A stretch of DNA of 40,087 bases, from the NCBI GenBank assembly GCA_964505325.1, contig CAZDHT010000014.1:1-40087 (forward strand). The letters are read 5' to 3'. This DNA comes from CAZDHT01 sp964505325 (GTDB lineage Bacteria > Planctomycetota > PUPC01). The notes beneath the pieces are model-generated. The model did not search any database, had not been told where the DNA came from, and worked only from the letters and a program-made list of their open reading frames with translations. Made by a program: the position numbers and the translations under genes. Of this stretch, positions 8,191 to 15,529 are shown piece after piece; the stretch's first letter is position 1; every line of letters begins with the position of its first letter.

Positions 8191-9258
8191 ATGAAGCGGC
8201 GACAGACGCGCGCGGTGCACAAGGGGACGGTTCAGGTGGGCGGCGGAGCGCCCGTCTCGGTGCAGTCGATGGCCAAGACCCACACCGAAGACGTGGACGC
8301 GACGGTCCGGCAGATCCACGAACTCGAAGAGCTGGGCTGCGACATCATCCGCGTGGCGGTGCCAACCATGAAATCCGCCGCGGCTATTGGGGCGATCAAG
8401 AAGGCGATTCGGGTTCCGCTGGTCGCGGACATCCACTTCGACCATGGCCTCGCGCTCGAATCCATCGCTCAGGGCGCGGACTGCGTCCGGATCAACCCGG
8501 GCAACATGCGCAGCGAAGCGGACGTGGCGGAGGTGGTCCAGGCGGCGAAGCAGGCCGGCATTTCGATCCGTGTCGGGCTGAACTCCGGCTCGATTCGGCC
8601 GCGCGGCGGCGAGGTGCCCGCCGAGAAACCCGATCTGGCCGGGCTGATGGTCGATGCCGCGCTGGGATACTGCGAGTTTATGGAATCGCTCGGCTTCGGC
8701 GACATCGTCGTGTCGCTCAAGGCATCCGACGTGCCGACGACAATGACCGCGTACCGGGCCTTCGCCGAGCGGGTCGATTATCCGCTGCATCTGGGCGTGA
8801 CCGCGGCCGGCCCAATCGAGTCGGGCACGGTCAAGTCCGCCATCGGGATCGGCGGGCTGCTGGCGGAGGGGATCGGGGACACGATCCGGGTGTCGCTGAC
8901 CGGTCCGCCGCACGAGGAAGTGCTGCTGGGCCACGAGATTCTCAGAGCGCTCGGCTTGGAGGCCGGCGGCGCGGAGATTATTTCCTGCCCCACGTGCGGC
9001 CGTTGCCAGATCGACATCGTCCGGCTGGTCGAAGAGGTCAAGCAGAAGATGCCGCCGGTCGAGGCGCCCCTCACGGTGGCGGTGATGGGGTGCGTGGTGA
9101 ACGGGCCGGGCGAGGCGTCGGAGGCCGACGTCGGCATCGCCGGCGGGAAGGGATTCGGGTACGTCTTCCGCGGTGGCGAGCAACTTCGCAAAGTCCCGGA
9201 GGAAGCGCTTGCTGACGAACTCATCCGCGAAATCAAAGCCGTCCTGGCTGGGAAGTAG
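8191..9258 (+). CDS. ispG: (E)-4-hydroxy-3-methylbut-2-enyl-diphosphate synthase
   Basis: IspG (GcpE) makes HMBPP from MEcPP in the MEP isoprenoid pathway, using a [4Fe-4S] cluster in the cytosol. The 355-residue product has the TIM barrel (GGGAPVSVQSMAKTHTEDV near the N-terminus, VADIHFDHGLAL, RINPGN) and the C-terminal cluster domain with SCPTCGRC and MGCVVNGPGEA. These supply the three cysteine ligands and the glutamate ligand. The frame is open for kilobases upstream, but the ATG at 8191 (MKRRQTRAVHKG) matches the family N-terminus and sits just behind a promoter. This is the short bacterial form without an inserted domain. Downstream genes are close enough to share the transcript. Confidence 0.96.
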   Translation: MKRRQTRAVHKGTVQVGGGAPVSVQSMAKTHTEDVDATVRQIHELEELGCDIIRVAVPTMKSAAAIGAIKKAIRVPLVADIHFDHGLALESIAQGADCVRINPGNMRSEADVAEVVQAAKQAGISIRVGLNSGSIRPRGGEVPAEKPDLAGLMVDAALGYCEFMESLGFGDIVVSLKASDVPTTMTAYRAFAERVDYPLHLGVTAAGPIESGTVKSAIGIGGLLAEGIGDTIRVSLTGPPHEEVLLGHEILRALGLEAGGAEIISCPTCGRCQIDIVRLVEEVKQKMPPVEAPLTVAVMGCVVNGPGEASEADVGIAGGKGFGYVFRGGEQLRKVPEEALADELIREIKAVLAGK

Positions 9259-9766
9259 AGCGCGGATCGTGGTGGCGCTTGTCCCGCTGGTCGCCGGCTG
9301 CGCCGACCACATCATCCCCGTGTTGGTGCCGATCCGCACGGCGCGGGTCAAGCCCGGCGGCCCGCACCAGGCACTGGTGATTCTTCCGAACAACGCCGTG
9401 GCGTCGGTGTACCTCAACTTTGTTTACGCCGGCGGCCGGATCGCGATCTCGGGAATCGCCGTCGTCAACCATTCCCCCGACAAGATCACCCTGCTGCCCG
9501 AGAAGTCGATCGTGTACGTGGACGACGGCAACCGGCTCAAGTTCACTGGCTACCAGGAACTTAACCGCGACGCCCGGCGCATCGACCGTCAGATCCTCGA
9601 AAAGCTGCCGCCGGGGTCGAAGGGAGTGTGGATTGCTGCCGAGCCGAAGTTCGTGACCCAGAGCGAGATCCGTGGACCAACCGTGGTCCTTACTTACCGG
9701 GTTGGGGAACACGAAGGGTTCGTCAAGGTTCAGTATCGTGCTCTGTGGGATTTGTCCGGCCCGTGA
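9209..9766 (+). CDS. Putative lipoprotein of unknown function
   Basis: This gene starts inside the ispG 3' end in another frame. The proposed TTG start at 9209 has a strong GGAGGA site five bases upstream. It gives a signal peptide with basic residues followed by RIVVALVPLVAGC, a lipobox with cysteine near residue 31. The frame is open back to an ATG at 9173, and GTG codons at 9269 are possible, but the latter would leave no basic n-region. The mature part (about 155 residues) looks beta-rich, with a segment VYVDDGNRLKFTGYQELN. I do not recognise the family. It is probably anchored to a membrane and lies eleven bases upstream of a secreted peptidase. Confidence 0.65.
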   Translation: MLTNSSAKSKPSWLGSRARIVVALVPLVAGCADHIIPVLVPIRTARVKPGGPHQALVILPNNAVASVYLNFVYAGGRIAISGIAVVNHSPDKITLLPEKSIVYVDDGNRLKFTGYQELNRDARRIDRQILEKLPPGSKGVWIAAEPKFVTQSEIRGPTVVLTYRVGEHEGFVKVQYRALWDLSGP

Positions 9767-9777
9767 GGAGTTGTCTC

Positions 9778-10620
9778 ATGCGGAGAGCCGGGGCCGTGCT
9801 TCTGGTCGTGCTTGCGAGCGGCAGTCTGCGTGCCGCTCCGGACGCATTCGAGAAGGCGGCGGCCGAGATGAAGAAGGAGTTGGGCAGGGGATTCATCGTC
9901 GAGCGGACGGGCATCTTTGTGGTCGCCGGCGACCTCTCCCGCAGCAGCTTCGACCGGTTCAAGAAGCATACCATCGAGGATTGCGCTGCCGCTCTGTGGA
10001 AGGGCTTCTTCAGCAAGAAGCCGGACTATCCGATCAAGATCTACCTGTTCCGCGGCAAGGCGTCCTACGAGAAGTGGGTACAGGAACTGGCGGGGTTCAA
10101 ACCGCACAGCCCGTTCGGCTTCTACCTGCCGGGCAGCAAGAAGCTGATGATGAACATCAGTACCGGCGGGGGAACCCTCGTCCACGAGATGACCCACGCG
10201 CTGACCGATCCCGATTTCCCCAACTGCCCCACCTGGTTCTTTGAGGGGCTTGGCTCGCTGTTCGAGCAGTGCTACGTGGGGCGCGACGGGCACATCCGGG
10301 GGCGGGTGAACTGGCGGCTGCCCGCGCTGCAGAAGGGCGGGTTCGTCCCCTTGGAGAAGTTGATCACGATGTCCAACGCGGAGTTCCGCGGCGAGAAGGA
10401 ATCGCTCCACTACGCCAACGCGCGGTATCTGTGCCTTTACCTGCAGCAGCGCGGGCTGCTGAGGAAGTTCTACAAAACGTTTCGCGACGCGCACGGGGCC
10501 GGAAAGGACAAGACCGGCTGGGCGTCCTTCAAGCAGGTTATCGGGGGGCCGCGGCCGGCGGCCGAGTTCGAGAAGGCGTGGCACGCATGGGTCAAGACGC
10601 TCAAATGGCCGCCGAGATAA
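9778..10620 (+). CDS. Secreted HExxH metallopeptidase-like protein
   Basis: The 280-residue product has an N-terminal signal peptide (MRRAGAVLLVVLASGSLRA) and a gluzincin-like zinc site. HEMTHAL provides HExxH, and a glutamate follows in PTWFFEGLGSLFEQ about 25 residues later. The remainder resembles the DUF1570/peptidase-MA-like group. A GAGGAG ribosome site ends seven bases before the ATG at 9778, which is why the longer upstream frame is not used. It probably acts outside the cytoplasmic membrane on an unknown protein substrate. It follows the lipoprotein gene at eleven bases, and its end overlaps or abuts the recombinase gene. Confidence 0.75.
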   Translation: MRRAGAVLLVVLASGSLRAAPDAFEKAAAEMKKELGRGFIVERTGIFVVAGDLSRSSFDRFKKHTIEDCAAALWKGFFSKKPDYPIKIYLFRGKASYEKWVQELAGFKPHSPFGFYLPGSKKLMMNISTGGGTLVHEMTHALTDPDFPNCPTWFFEGLGSLFEQCYVGRDGHIRGRVNWRLPALQKGGFVPLEKLITMSNAEFRGEKESLHYANARYLCLYLQQRGLLRKFYKTFRDAHGAGKDKTGWASFKQVIGGPRPAAEFEKAWHAWVKTLKWPPR

Positions 10621-10637
10621 ATCCGGGGAAGAGCGCG

Positions 10638-11522
10638 GTGAACGGACTGGTGGAGCTTTTCCTCGATTACCTGGTGGTCGAGTGCGGGCTGGCCGAAAAC
10701 TCGGTCAAGGCCTACCGGCGCGACCTGGCGCATTTCTGCGCCTACCTGGCTGCGCGAAAGAAGCCGGAGTTCGGGGCGCTAAAGGCGCGGGATATCGTGG
10801 GGTTCCTCACGCACGAGAAGGCGCGGGGGCTGTCGGCGAACTCGATCTCTCGGGCACTCGCCGCGATTCGGATGCTTTTCAAGTTCCTGGCCGTCGAGGA
10901 CAAGATCCCCAAGAACGTCGCCTCGACGCTTCAGTCGCCGCACCTCTGGCGCCGGCTGCCCAACGTGCTCGACGTCGGGGACGTCGAGGCGCTGCTCGAG
11001 GCGCCGGACACCTCGAAGCCGCTCGGCATCCGCGACCGCGCCATTATCGAGGTGATGTACGCCACCGGAGCGCGCGTGTCCGAGACGGCGGACCTCACCC
11101 TCGACGGGGTGAACTTCGACTTCGGCTTCCTCCGCTGCTTTGGCAAGGGCGCCAAGGAGCGGGTCGTGCCCATCGGGCGGCGCGCCGTGGAGGCGCTGAA
11201 AGAGTACCTCCGGCTCGTCCGTCCGAAGCTCGACCGGAACGGGAGCCGGCTCCTCTTCCTGAGCCGATCAGGCAAGCGGCTGAGCCGAGAGACCATCTGG
11301 GCGCGGGTGAAGCGATATGCGTTGATGGCCGGGCTGAGGAAGAAGGTCTCGCCGCATACGCTGCGGCACTCTTTCGCCACGCACCTGCTCCAGGGCGGCG
11401 CCGATCTGCGGGCGGTGCAGGAGATGCTCGGCCACTCAAGCATCGCAACCACGCAAATCTACACCCACGTGGATAAGAACCGGTTGAAATGGGTGCACAA
11501 GAAGTTCCATCCGAGGGCGTAG
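10638..11522 (+). CDS. xerD: XerC/XerD-like tyrosine recombinase
   Basis: The product (294 residues from the GTG at 10638) is a complete tyrosine recombinase. The SAM-like core-binding domain starts LVELFLDYLVVECGLAENSV. The catalytic domain has R in TGARVSE (about 146), K in GKGAKERVVP, HTLRHSFATHLL (about 238-249), GHSSIATTQIYTHV and the nucleophile Tyr near 275. Xer proteins resolve chromosome dimers at dif with a partner; the length and lack of extra domains fit a housekeeping Xer rather than a phage integrase. An ATG at 10605 is in frame and would add eleven residues, but the GTG start reproduces the family N-terminus. It overlaps or closely follows the peptidase gene. Confidence 0.92.
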   Translation: MNGLVELFLDYLVVECGLAENSVKAYRRDLAHFCAYLAARKKPEFGALKARDIVGFLTHEKARGLSANSISRALAAIRMLFKFLAVEDKIPKNVASTLQSPHLWRRLPNVLDVGDVEALLEAPDTSKPLGIRDRAIIEVMYATGARVSETADLTLDGVNFDFGFLRCFGKGAKERVVPIGRRAVEALKEYLRLVRPKLDRNGSRLLFLSRSGKRLSRETIWARVKRYALMAGLRKKVSPHTLRHSFATHLLQGGADLRAVQEMLGHSSIATTQIYTHVDKNRLKWVHKKFHPRA

Positions 11523-11750
11523 GGAGAGAACTCACCACCGATGAACACGGATTGCGCACGGATGGGACCGTTGAAAAAGGCACAAAGGGCCTGTGGTGTG
11601 CCTGGCATACCAAGAGTGACATCAAGACCGGGCACGTCGCCCGCTTGTCCGACGAAGCCTTGGCGAAGTCGGAAGGCGATTCAATGCCGAACGCTCGACC
11701 GGGACCTGTGGGCGTAGTCTGCCCGGCGTATGAGAGAACCGGCAAAGTGA
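11523..11750. repeat. Gene-free spacer with degenerate dispersed-repeat sequence
   Basis: No coding signal was seen here. The stretch at 11533-11565 is made of near-repeats around CACGGATG / CACCGATGAACACGGATT. A second block near 11646-11680 (CGAAGCCTTGGCGAAG) resembles sequence I recall as scattered between genes in many uncultured high-G+C bacteria. Its copy number cannot be judged from one window. Confidence 0.4.
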
Positions 11751-11779
11751 TTGCCGTTGTCCGTGTGGGGCGATATAAT
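11751..11779 (+). promoter_or_regulatory. Sigma-70 promoter of the MNT/HEPN operon
   Basis: TTGCCG (11751-11756) and a perfect TATAAT (11774-11779) are separated by the optimal 17 bases. The transcript would start near 11786 with a short leader carrying the GAGGAG ribosome site at 11798-11803, seven bases before the ATG. Confidence 0.7.
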
Positions 11780-11810
11780 GACCTTGGGGACGATGTTGAG
11801 GAGACAGAAG

Positions 11811-12125
11811 ATGGAGCGCGAGGAACTGCTCAAGCGTGCGAAGGCTGCGCTCCGGGACGCGTTCGGGGAGCGGCTCCAAGGCGTCGTTCTGTACGGCTCG
11901 GAAGCCCGTGGCGAGGCAGGCCCCAACAGTGACGTGGACCTGCTGGTGCTGCTGGACAGGGTGGACCATTACGCGGCGGACTTGCGAACCGGCCTCAGCG
12001 CGCTGTATTCCCTGTCGAGCGAATTGGAGCGCCACGTCAGCATCATGCTTGCCCCGTCCGCAGAGTACGAGACCGTGGAGTGTCCCCTCTACCAGGCTGC
12101 TCACCGCGAGGGGATCCCTGCATGA
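11811..12125 (+). CDS. Minimal nucleotidyltransferase (MNT/MntA-like antitoxin)
   Basis: The 104-residue product is a minimal nucleotidyltransferase with the diagnostic GS-x10-DxD motif (GSEARGEAGPNSDVD), complete down to both aspartates. In MntA-HepT-type systems this protein neutralises a HEPN ribonuclease by transferring nucleotides to it. The ATG at 11811 has a GAGGAG site and follows a consensus promoter; upstream in-frame codons lie on the promoter and are rejected. Its stop overlaps the start of the HEPN gene (ATGA), so production of the two is coupled. The pair is a typical mobile accessory module. Confidence 0.88.
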   Translation: MEREELLKRAKAALRDAFGERLQGVVLYGSEARGEAGPNSDVDLLVLLDRVDHYAADLRTGLSALYSLSSELERHVSIMLAPSAEYETVECPLYQAAHREGIPA

Positions 12126-12514
12126 CGGAGTTTGCCGGCAGCGAGTGGAAACGCGCCGAGGGAGCGCTGGCCGCCGCCGAGGCGCTTGTGGAAATCGACC
12201 CCGATTCGGCGGCGTCGCGCGCATACTACGCGGCGTTTCACGCCGTGAGCGCGTTGTTTGCCCTGCGAGGGCAATCCTTCTCCAAACACTCGGCGGTGCG
12301 GGCCGCGGTACATCGCGACCTTGTGCATGCAGAAGACTGCTCCCAGGAGTTCGGACAGGATTACGATTTCTTGCTCGACCTCCGGTCCGCCGGCGACTAT
12401 GGCGGCATCAAACACGTCTTGCCGGAAGATGCGCGTAGCGCCGTCGACACGGCGCGACGTATCCTGGACGCGGCGGCAAAGACCTGTCCCGAACTGCGCG
12501 ACGGACCGGCATAG
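12122..12514 (+). CDS. HEPN-domain protein (UPF0332-type toxin partner)
   Basis: This 130-residue helical protein contains SRAYYAAFHAVSALF. Its Arg and His are six residues apart, fitting the Rx4-6H active site of HEPN ribonucleases. It resembles the UPF0332/C-terminal-HEPN group more than the DUF86 HepT group. HEPN partners of MNT proteins generally cleave RNA and inhibit growth when unchecked. The start at 12122 overlaps the nucleotidyltransferase stop. The catalytic pair is intact, so there is no sign of decay. RNase activity and target are inferred from the family. Confidence 0.85.
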   Translation: MTEFAGSEWKRAEGALAAAEALVEIDPDSAASRAYYAAFHAVSALFALRGQSFSKHSAVRAAVHRDLVHAEDCSQEFGQDYDFLLDLRSAGDYGGIKHVLPEDARSAVDTARRILDAAAKTCPELRDGPA

Positions 12515-12667
12515 AGGCTCTTGCGGCGCAGGAACTTCTGAATCAAAGCGCACCACGCGAAGGCTGAATTAAGTATGGCGTCCCCGGAATAATCCGGACT
12601 AATCGCCGGAATAAGAGGATTGCCTGCCCCACCAGGGTTTTGATGGAACCTGTTACGGAGGTGCGAG

Positions 12668-13318
12668 ATGAAGATTGAGTTCCTGGGACAAGCTTGCTTC
12701 GTCCTCACGACCGACGCCGGCACCCGCATCGTGACCGATCCCTACGCGGTCGGCGGCGCGATCCGCTATGCGGAGGTCGGGGTCAGCGCGGACGGGGTGA
12801 CCGTGAGCCACGGCCATTCCGACCACGCGAACGTCGATGGCGTTGGCGGGGATCCGACGGTCATCAACACCACCGCTGGCGGCTCTGTCGGGTCCGTGAA
12901 GATCCGGGGCGTCCGGACCTCCCACGACGCCACAGGCGGCTCAGAGCGCGGCGAGAACATCGTGTTCATCATTGAGGCGGACGGCCTCCGCGTCGCGCAC
13001 CTGGGCGACCTGGGCCACGCGCTGACCGTCGAGCAGACCCGGGAAATCGGCCCGGTCGATGTGCTGCTGGTCCCCGTGGGCGGGTTGTTCACCATTGACG
13101 CGACCACCGCCGCCGCGGTCGCCGACGCGCTGGGGGCGGCCGTCGTCATCCCGATGCACTACAAGACCGACAAGCTGGGCTTCGACATCGCGCCGGTCAG
13201 CGAGTTCGTTGAGCTCCAGCCGGACCGGGTGAAGGAGCTGCGCTCATCCGAGTGCGAGGTCACCAAGGGGGAGCTTCCTGAGATGCCCGAGGTGTGGCTG
13301 CTGGAGCCCGCTCGCTGA
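12668..13318 (+). CDS. MBL-fold metal-dependent hydrolase (UPF0173-like)
   Basis: The 216-residue protein begins MKIEFLGQACFVL and has the metallo-beta-lactamase-fold ligand motif SHGHSDHAN (HxHxDH). LGDLGH and VIPMHYKT supply later ligand positions. This matches the small L-ascorbate-6-phosphate-lactonase-like/UPF0173 group, whose substrates are mostly unknown. A GGAGGTG ribosome site lies six bases before the ATG. It is separated from the HEPN gene by about 150 bases that hold two direct CCGGAATAA repeats (near 12584 and 12611) and no visible gene. It runs convergent with miaB. Confidence 0.85.
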   Translation: MKIEFLGQACFVLTTDAGTRIVTDPYAVGGAIRYAEVGVSADGVTVSHGHSDHANVDGVGGDPTVINTTAGGSVGSVKIRGVRTSHDATGGSERGENIVFIIEADGLRVAHLGDLGHALTVEQTREIGPVDVLLVPVGGLFTIDATTAAAVADALGAAVVIPMHYKTDKLGFDIAPVSEFVELQPDRVKELRSSECEVTKGELPEMPEVWLLEPAR

Positions 13319-13358
13319 ACTCCGACGGGGCGGAACGTGTGTCGCGGACCTCGCCGCG

Positions 13359-14699
13359 CTACGGCTGCAAGTCGCCCAGCAGCGTGAGCGAAGTCGAGTC
13401 GGTGACGCGGACGTCCACAAAAGTCCCGGGCGGGATGTCACGGGCCGGCCTGGGGAAGACGACGATGTCGTTGCCGCGCGTGCGGCCGGCCAGCCGCCTC
13501 GGGTCCCGCTTGCTCCGACCCTCGACCAGCACCTCCAATGTTCGCCCTTCCTTGGTCTCCTGACGGGCGGCGCTCACCTCTTTCTGGACGGCGAGCAGGC
13601 TCTGGTTGCGCTGCTGTTTGACGGCCTGCGGTACGTCGTCGGCCATCTGCGCCGCGCGGGTCCCCTCGCGCGGCGAATACTTGAAGATGAACGCCTGGTT
13701 GAACTGGCAATCGCGGACCAGCGACGCCGTGGCTTCGAAGTCCTCGTCCGTCTCGCCGGGGAACCCCACGATGAAGTCGCTGGCGATCTCGATGTCCGGC
13801 ACCGTCTCACGTGCGGCGGCAACAATGGTCCGGTACTGCTCGGCCGAGTAGCCGCGGTTCATCGCCTCGAGGATTCTGTCCGACCCCGACTGTGCGGGCA
13901 TGTGCAGGTGCTCGCACACGGAGGGCAGCGCGGCCATGGCCTGGAGCAGGCGGGTCGAGATGTCCTTGGGGTGCGACGTGATAAACCGCAGGCGTCTCAG
14001 TCCTGCAATTCCGTCGAGCCGCGTCAGCAGCGCGGCGAGGTCGGTCTCTCCGTGGCGGTATGCGTCGACGTTCTGCCCGAGCAGGGTGACCTCGACGCAG
14101 CCGTCCCGGACGAGCCGGTCGACTTCCGTCTCGACCTCTTCGGGCGGCCGGTTCATTTCGCGGCCCCGCACGTAGGGCACAACGCAGTACGAGCAGAACG
14201 AGTTGCAGCCGCGCATGATCGAGACGAACGCGCGGTAGCGTTCCGGGCGAGCGGCTGCGGCCCGGTCGAACGTCACCGGCGCCTCGTCGGTGGCCGCGTA
14301 CCGCCCGCCTTCTCCGCGCACTTGTGCAATCAGTTCGGGAAGGCGGGCGAACTGCTTCGTTCCGCACACGATGTCGAGGTAGGGGTACGCGCGCAGGAGC
14401 GCTTCGCCTTCTTTCTGCGCCATGCAGCCCATCATCGCGAGGACAAAGCCCGGGCAGCGCTCTTTCGCCCGTTTGAAGCGGCCCAGGTTCGACAGCGCCC
14501 GTTCCTCCGCGTGCCTGCGGACGCTGCACGTGTTGATGATGACCGCCCCCGCCTCGTCCGCGTTCGGGGTCACCGACATCCCAGCTCGGACGAACTCGCC
14601 GGCGGCGAGCTCGGAGTCGAGCTTGTTCATCTGGCAGCCGAAGGTGATGAAACAGACCTTGGTCTGGTCCCGGTCGGCGGGTGAAGCGGGCCTGGTCAC
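13359..14699 (-). CDS. miaB: tRNA-2-methylthio-N6-dimethylallyladenosine synthase
   Basis: MiaB methylthiolates i6A37 of tRNAs using two [4Fe-4S] clusters. The 446-residue product has all three parts. The N-terminal UPF0004 domain has cysteines in FITFGCQMN, NTCSVRRHAEERA and MMGCMAQ. The radical-SAM core has CNSFCSYC. The C-terminal TRAM domain spans about residues 380-446. The start is GTG and overlaps the upstream TIM-barrel gene's stop by four bases (GTGA). As the last gene of the nusA-infB operon it joins tRNA modification to translation initiation and ribosome maturation. Confidence 0.95.
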   Translation of the reverse strand: MTRPASPADRDQTKVCFITFGCQMNKLDSELAAGEFVRAGMSVTPNADEAGAVIINTCSVRRHAEERALSNLGRFKRAKERCPGFVLAMMGCMAQKEGEALLRAYPYLDIVCGTKQFARLPELIAQVRGEGGRYAATDEAPVTFDRAAAARPERYRAFVSIMRGCNSFCSYCVVPYVRGREMNRPPEEVETEVDRLVRDGCVEVTLLGQNVDAYRHGETDLAALLTRLDGIAGLRRLRFITSHPKDISTRLLQAMAALPSVCEHLHMPAQSGSDRILEAMNRGYSAEQYRTIVAAARETVPDIEIASDFIVGFPGETDEDFEATASLVRDCQFNQAFIFKYSPREGTRAAQMADDVPQAVKQQRNQSLLAVQKEVSAARQETKEGRTLEVLVEGRSKRDPRRLAGRTRGNDIVVFPRPARDIPPGTFVDVRVTDSTSLTLLGDLQP

Positions 14700-15529
14700 T
14701 GGTCGAACTGCCCGAGAAACTGGAGGGCCTGCTTGGCCGCTTCGTCGGGGTGTACGTCGGCGCCGCTCAGGTCAACGGTGAACCAGCCGGTGTAGCCGAT
14801 GTCGTCCAGCGCAGCAAACACAGCCGAGAAGTCAACCATGCCCGTGCCTGGCACGACCACCTCGCCGGAGCCGTCCGCCGCCACGTCCTCGACGTGAACG
14901 TGGCGGATGAACTCCTTCAGAACATGAATCGCCTCGGGGATATCCTGCCCGGCGCGGCGGAAGTGGCCGGTGTTGAAGGTGACACCGATATGGGACGACT
15001 TGGCCTGCTGGACGACCTCCAGAGCTTGGGCGGCGGCCCCCACCAGCAGCCCAGGCTGCGGATCGATGAGGACCGGCGGGCACTTCCCCTTTGCCGCTTC
15101 GGACGCTACCTGTTTCAGTCCGGCGATGAAACTTTTGACGGCGCGCTCGCGGGTCATGTCGTCCTCGAGCTTCCCGCCCCCCAGCGTCGAGATCGTCGGG
15201 GCGCCGATGTCCTTGGCGAACTTGCCCGCGTCCAGCGTGTGTTGAACGCGCTCCTGTCGGAGCACCTGGTCGGCCTCGACCCAGGACGGCCGCAGCTCAT
15301 CGCGCAGTGCAGTCATCGGCGCGGCGTTGACATTGGAGACGGCGAGGCGGCTCTGTGCGAGTGCCGACCGGATGCCGCGTCGGTCGGCCTCCGCCACGAG
15401 CGGCGGATATCCGTGAGGAACGTCCGCGACGACCTCGATGCCGGCGTATCCGGCCAGGGCCACGTGGCGGATGGCCTGCGCCAGCTTGCGTCTCCTGTAA
15501 GCGCTCGATGAGAGAGCGAACTTCCTCAA
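14696..15529 (-). CDS. Sugar phosphate isomerase/epimerase-like TIM barrel protein
   Basis: The 277-residue protein resembles AP-endonuclease-2/xylose-isomerase-type TIM barrels. Visible pieces include GYAGIEVVADVPHGYPP, an acidic/histidine metal site (FNTGHF, RHVHVED) and a C-terminal GYTGWFTVDLSG. Such proteins isomerise or epimerise sugars or inosose-type polyols; the substrate cannot be told. The start is TTG, forming a TTGA overlap with the fused rbfA-peptidase stop. A position between the peptidase and miaB is unusual for a sugar enzyme and looks like operon capture. Confidence 0.8.
   Translation of the reverse strand: MRKFALSSSAYRRRKLAQAIRHVALAGYAGIEVVADVPHGYPPLVAEADRRGIRSALAQSRLAVSNVNAAPMTALRDELRPSWVEADQVLRQERVQHTLDAGKFAKDIGAPTISTLGGGKLEDDMTRERAVKSFIAGLKQVASEAAKGKCPPVLIDPQPGLLVGAAAQALEVVQQAKSSHIGVTFNTGHFRRAGQDIPEAIHVLKEFIRHVHVEDVAADGSGEVVVPGTGMVDFSAVFAALDDIGYTGWFTVDLSGADVHPDEAAKQALQFLGQFDQ

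Noticed and set aside
8053..9417. 454-codon minus-strand frame opposite ispG
   Set aside because: The opposite strand encodes a complete IspG with all its cluster ligands; this frame has no family likeness.
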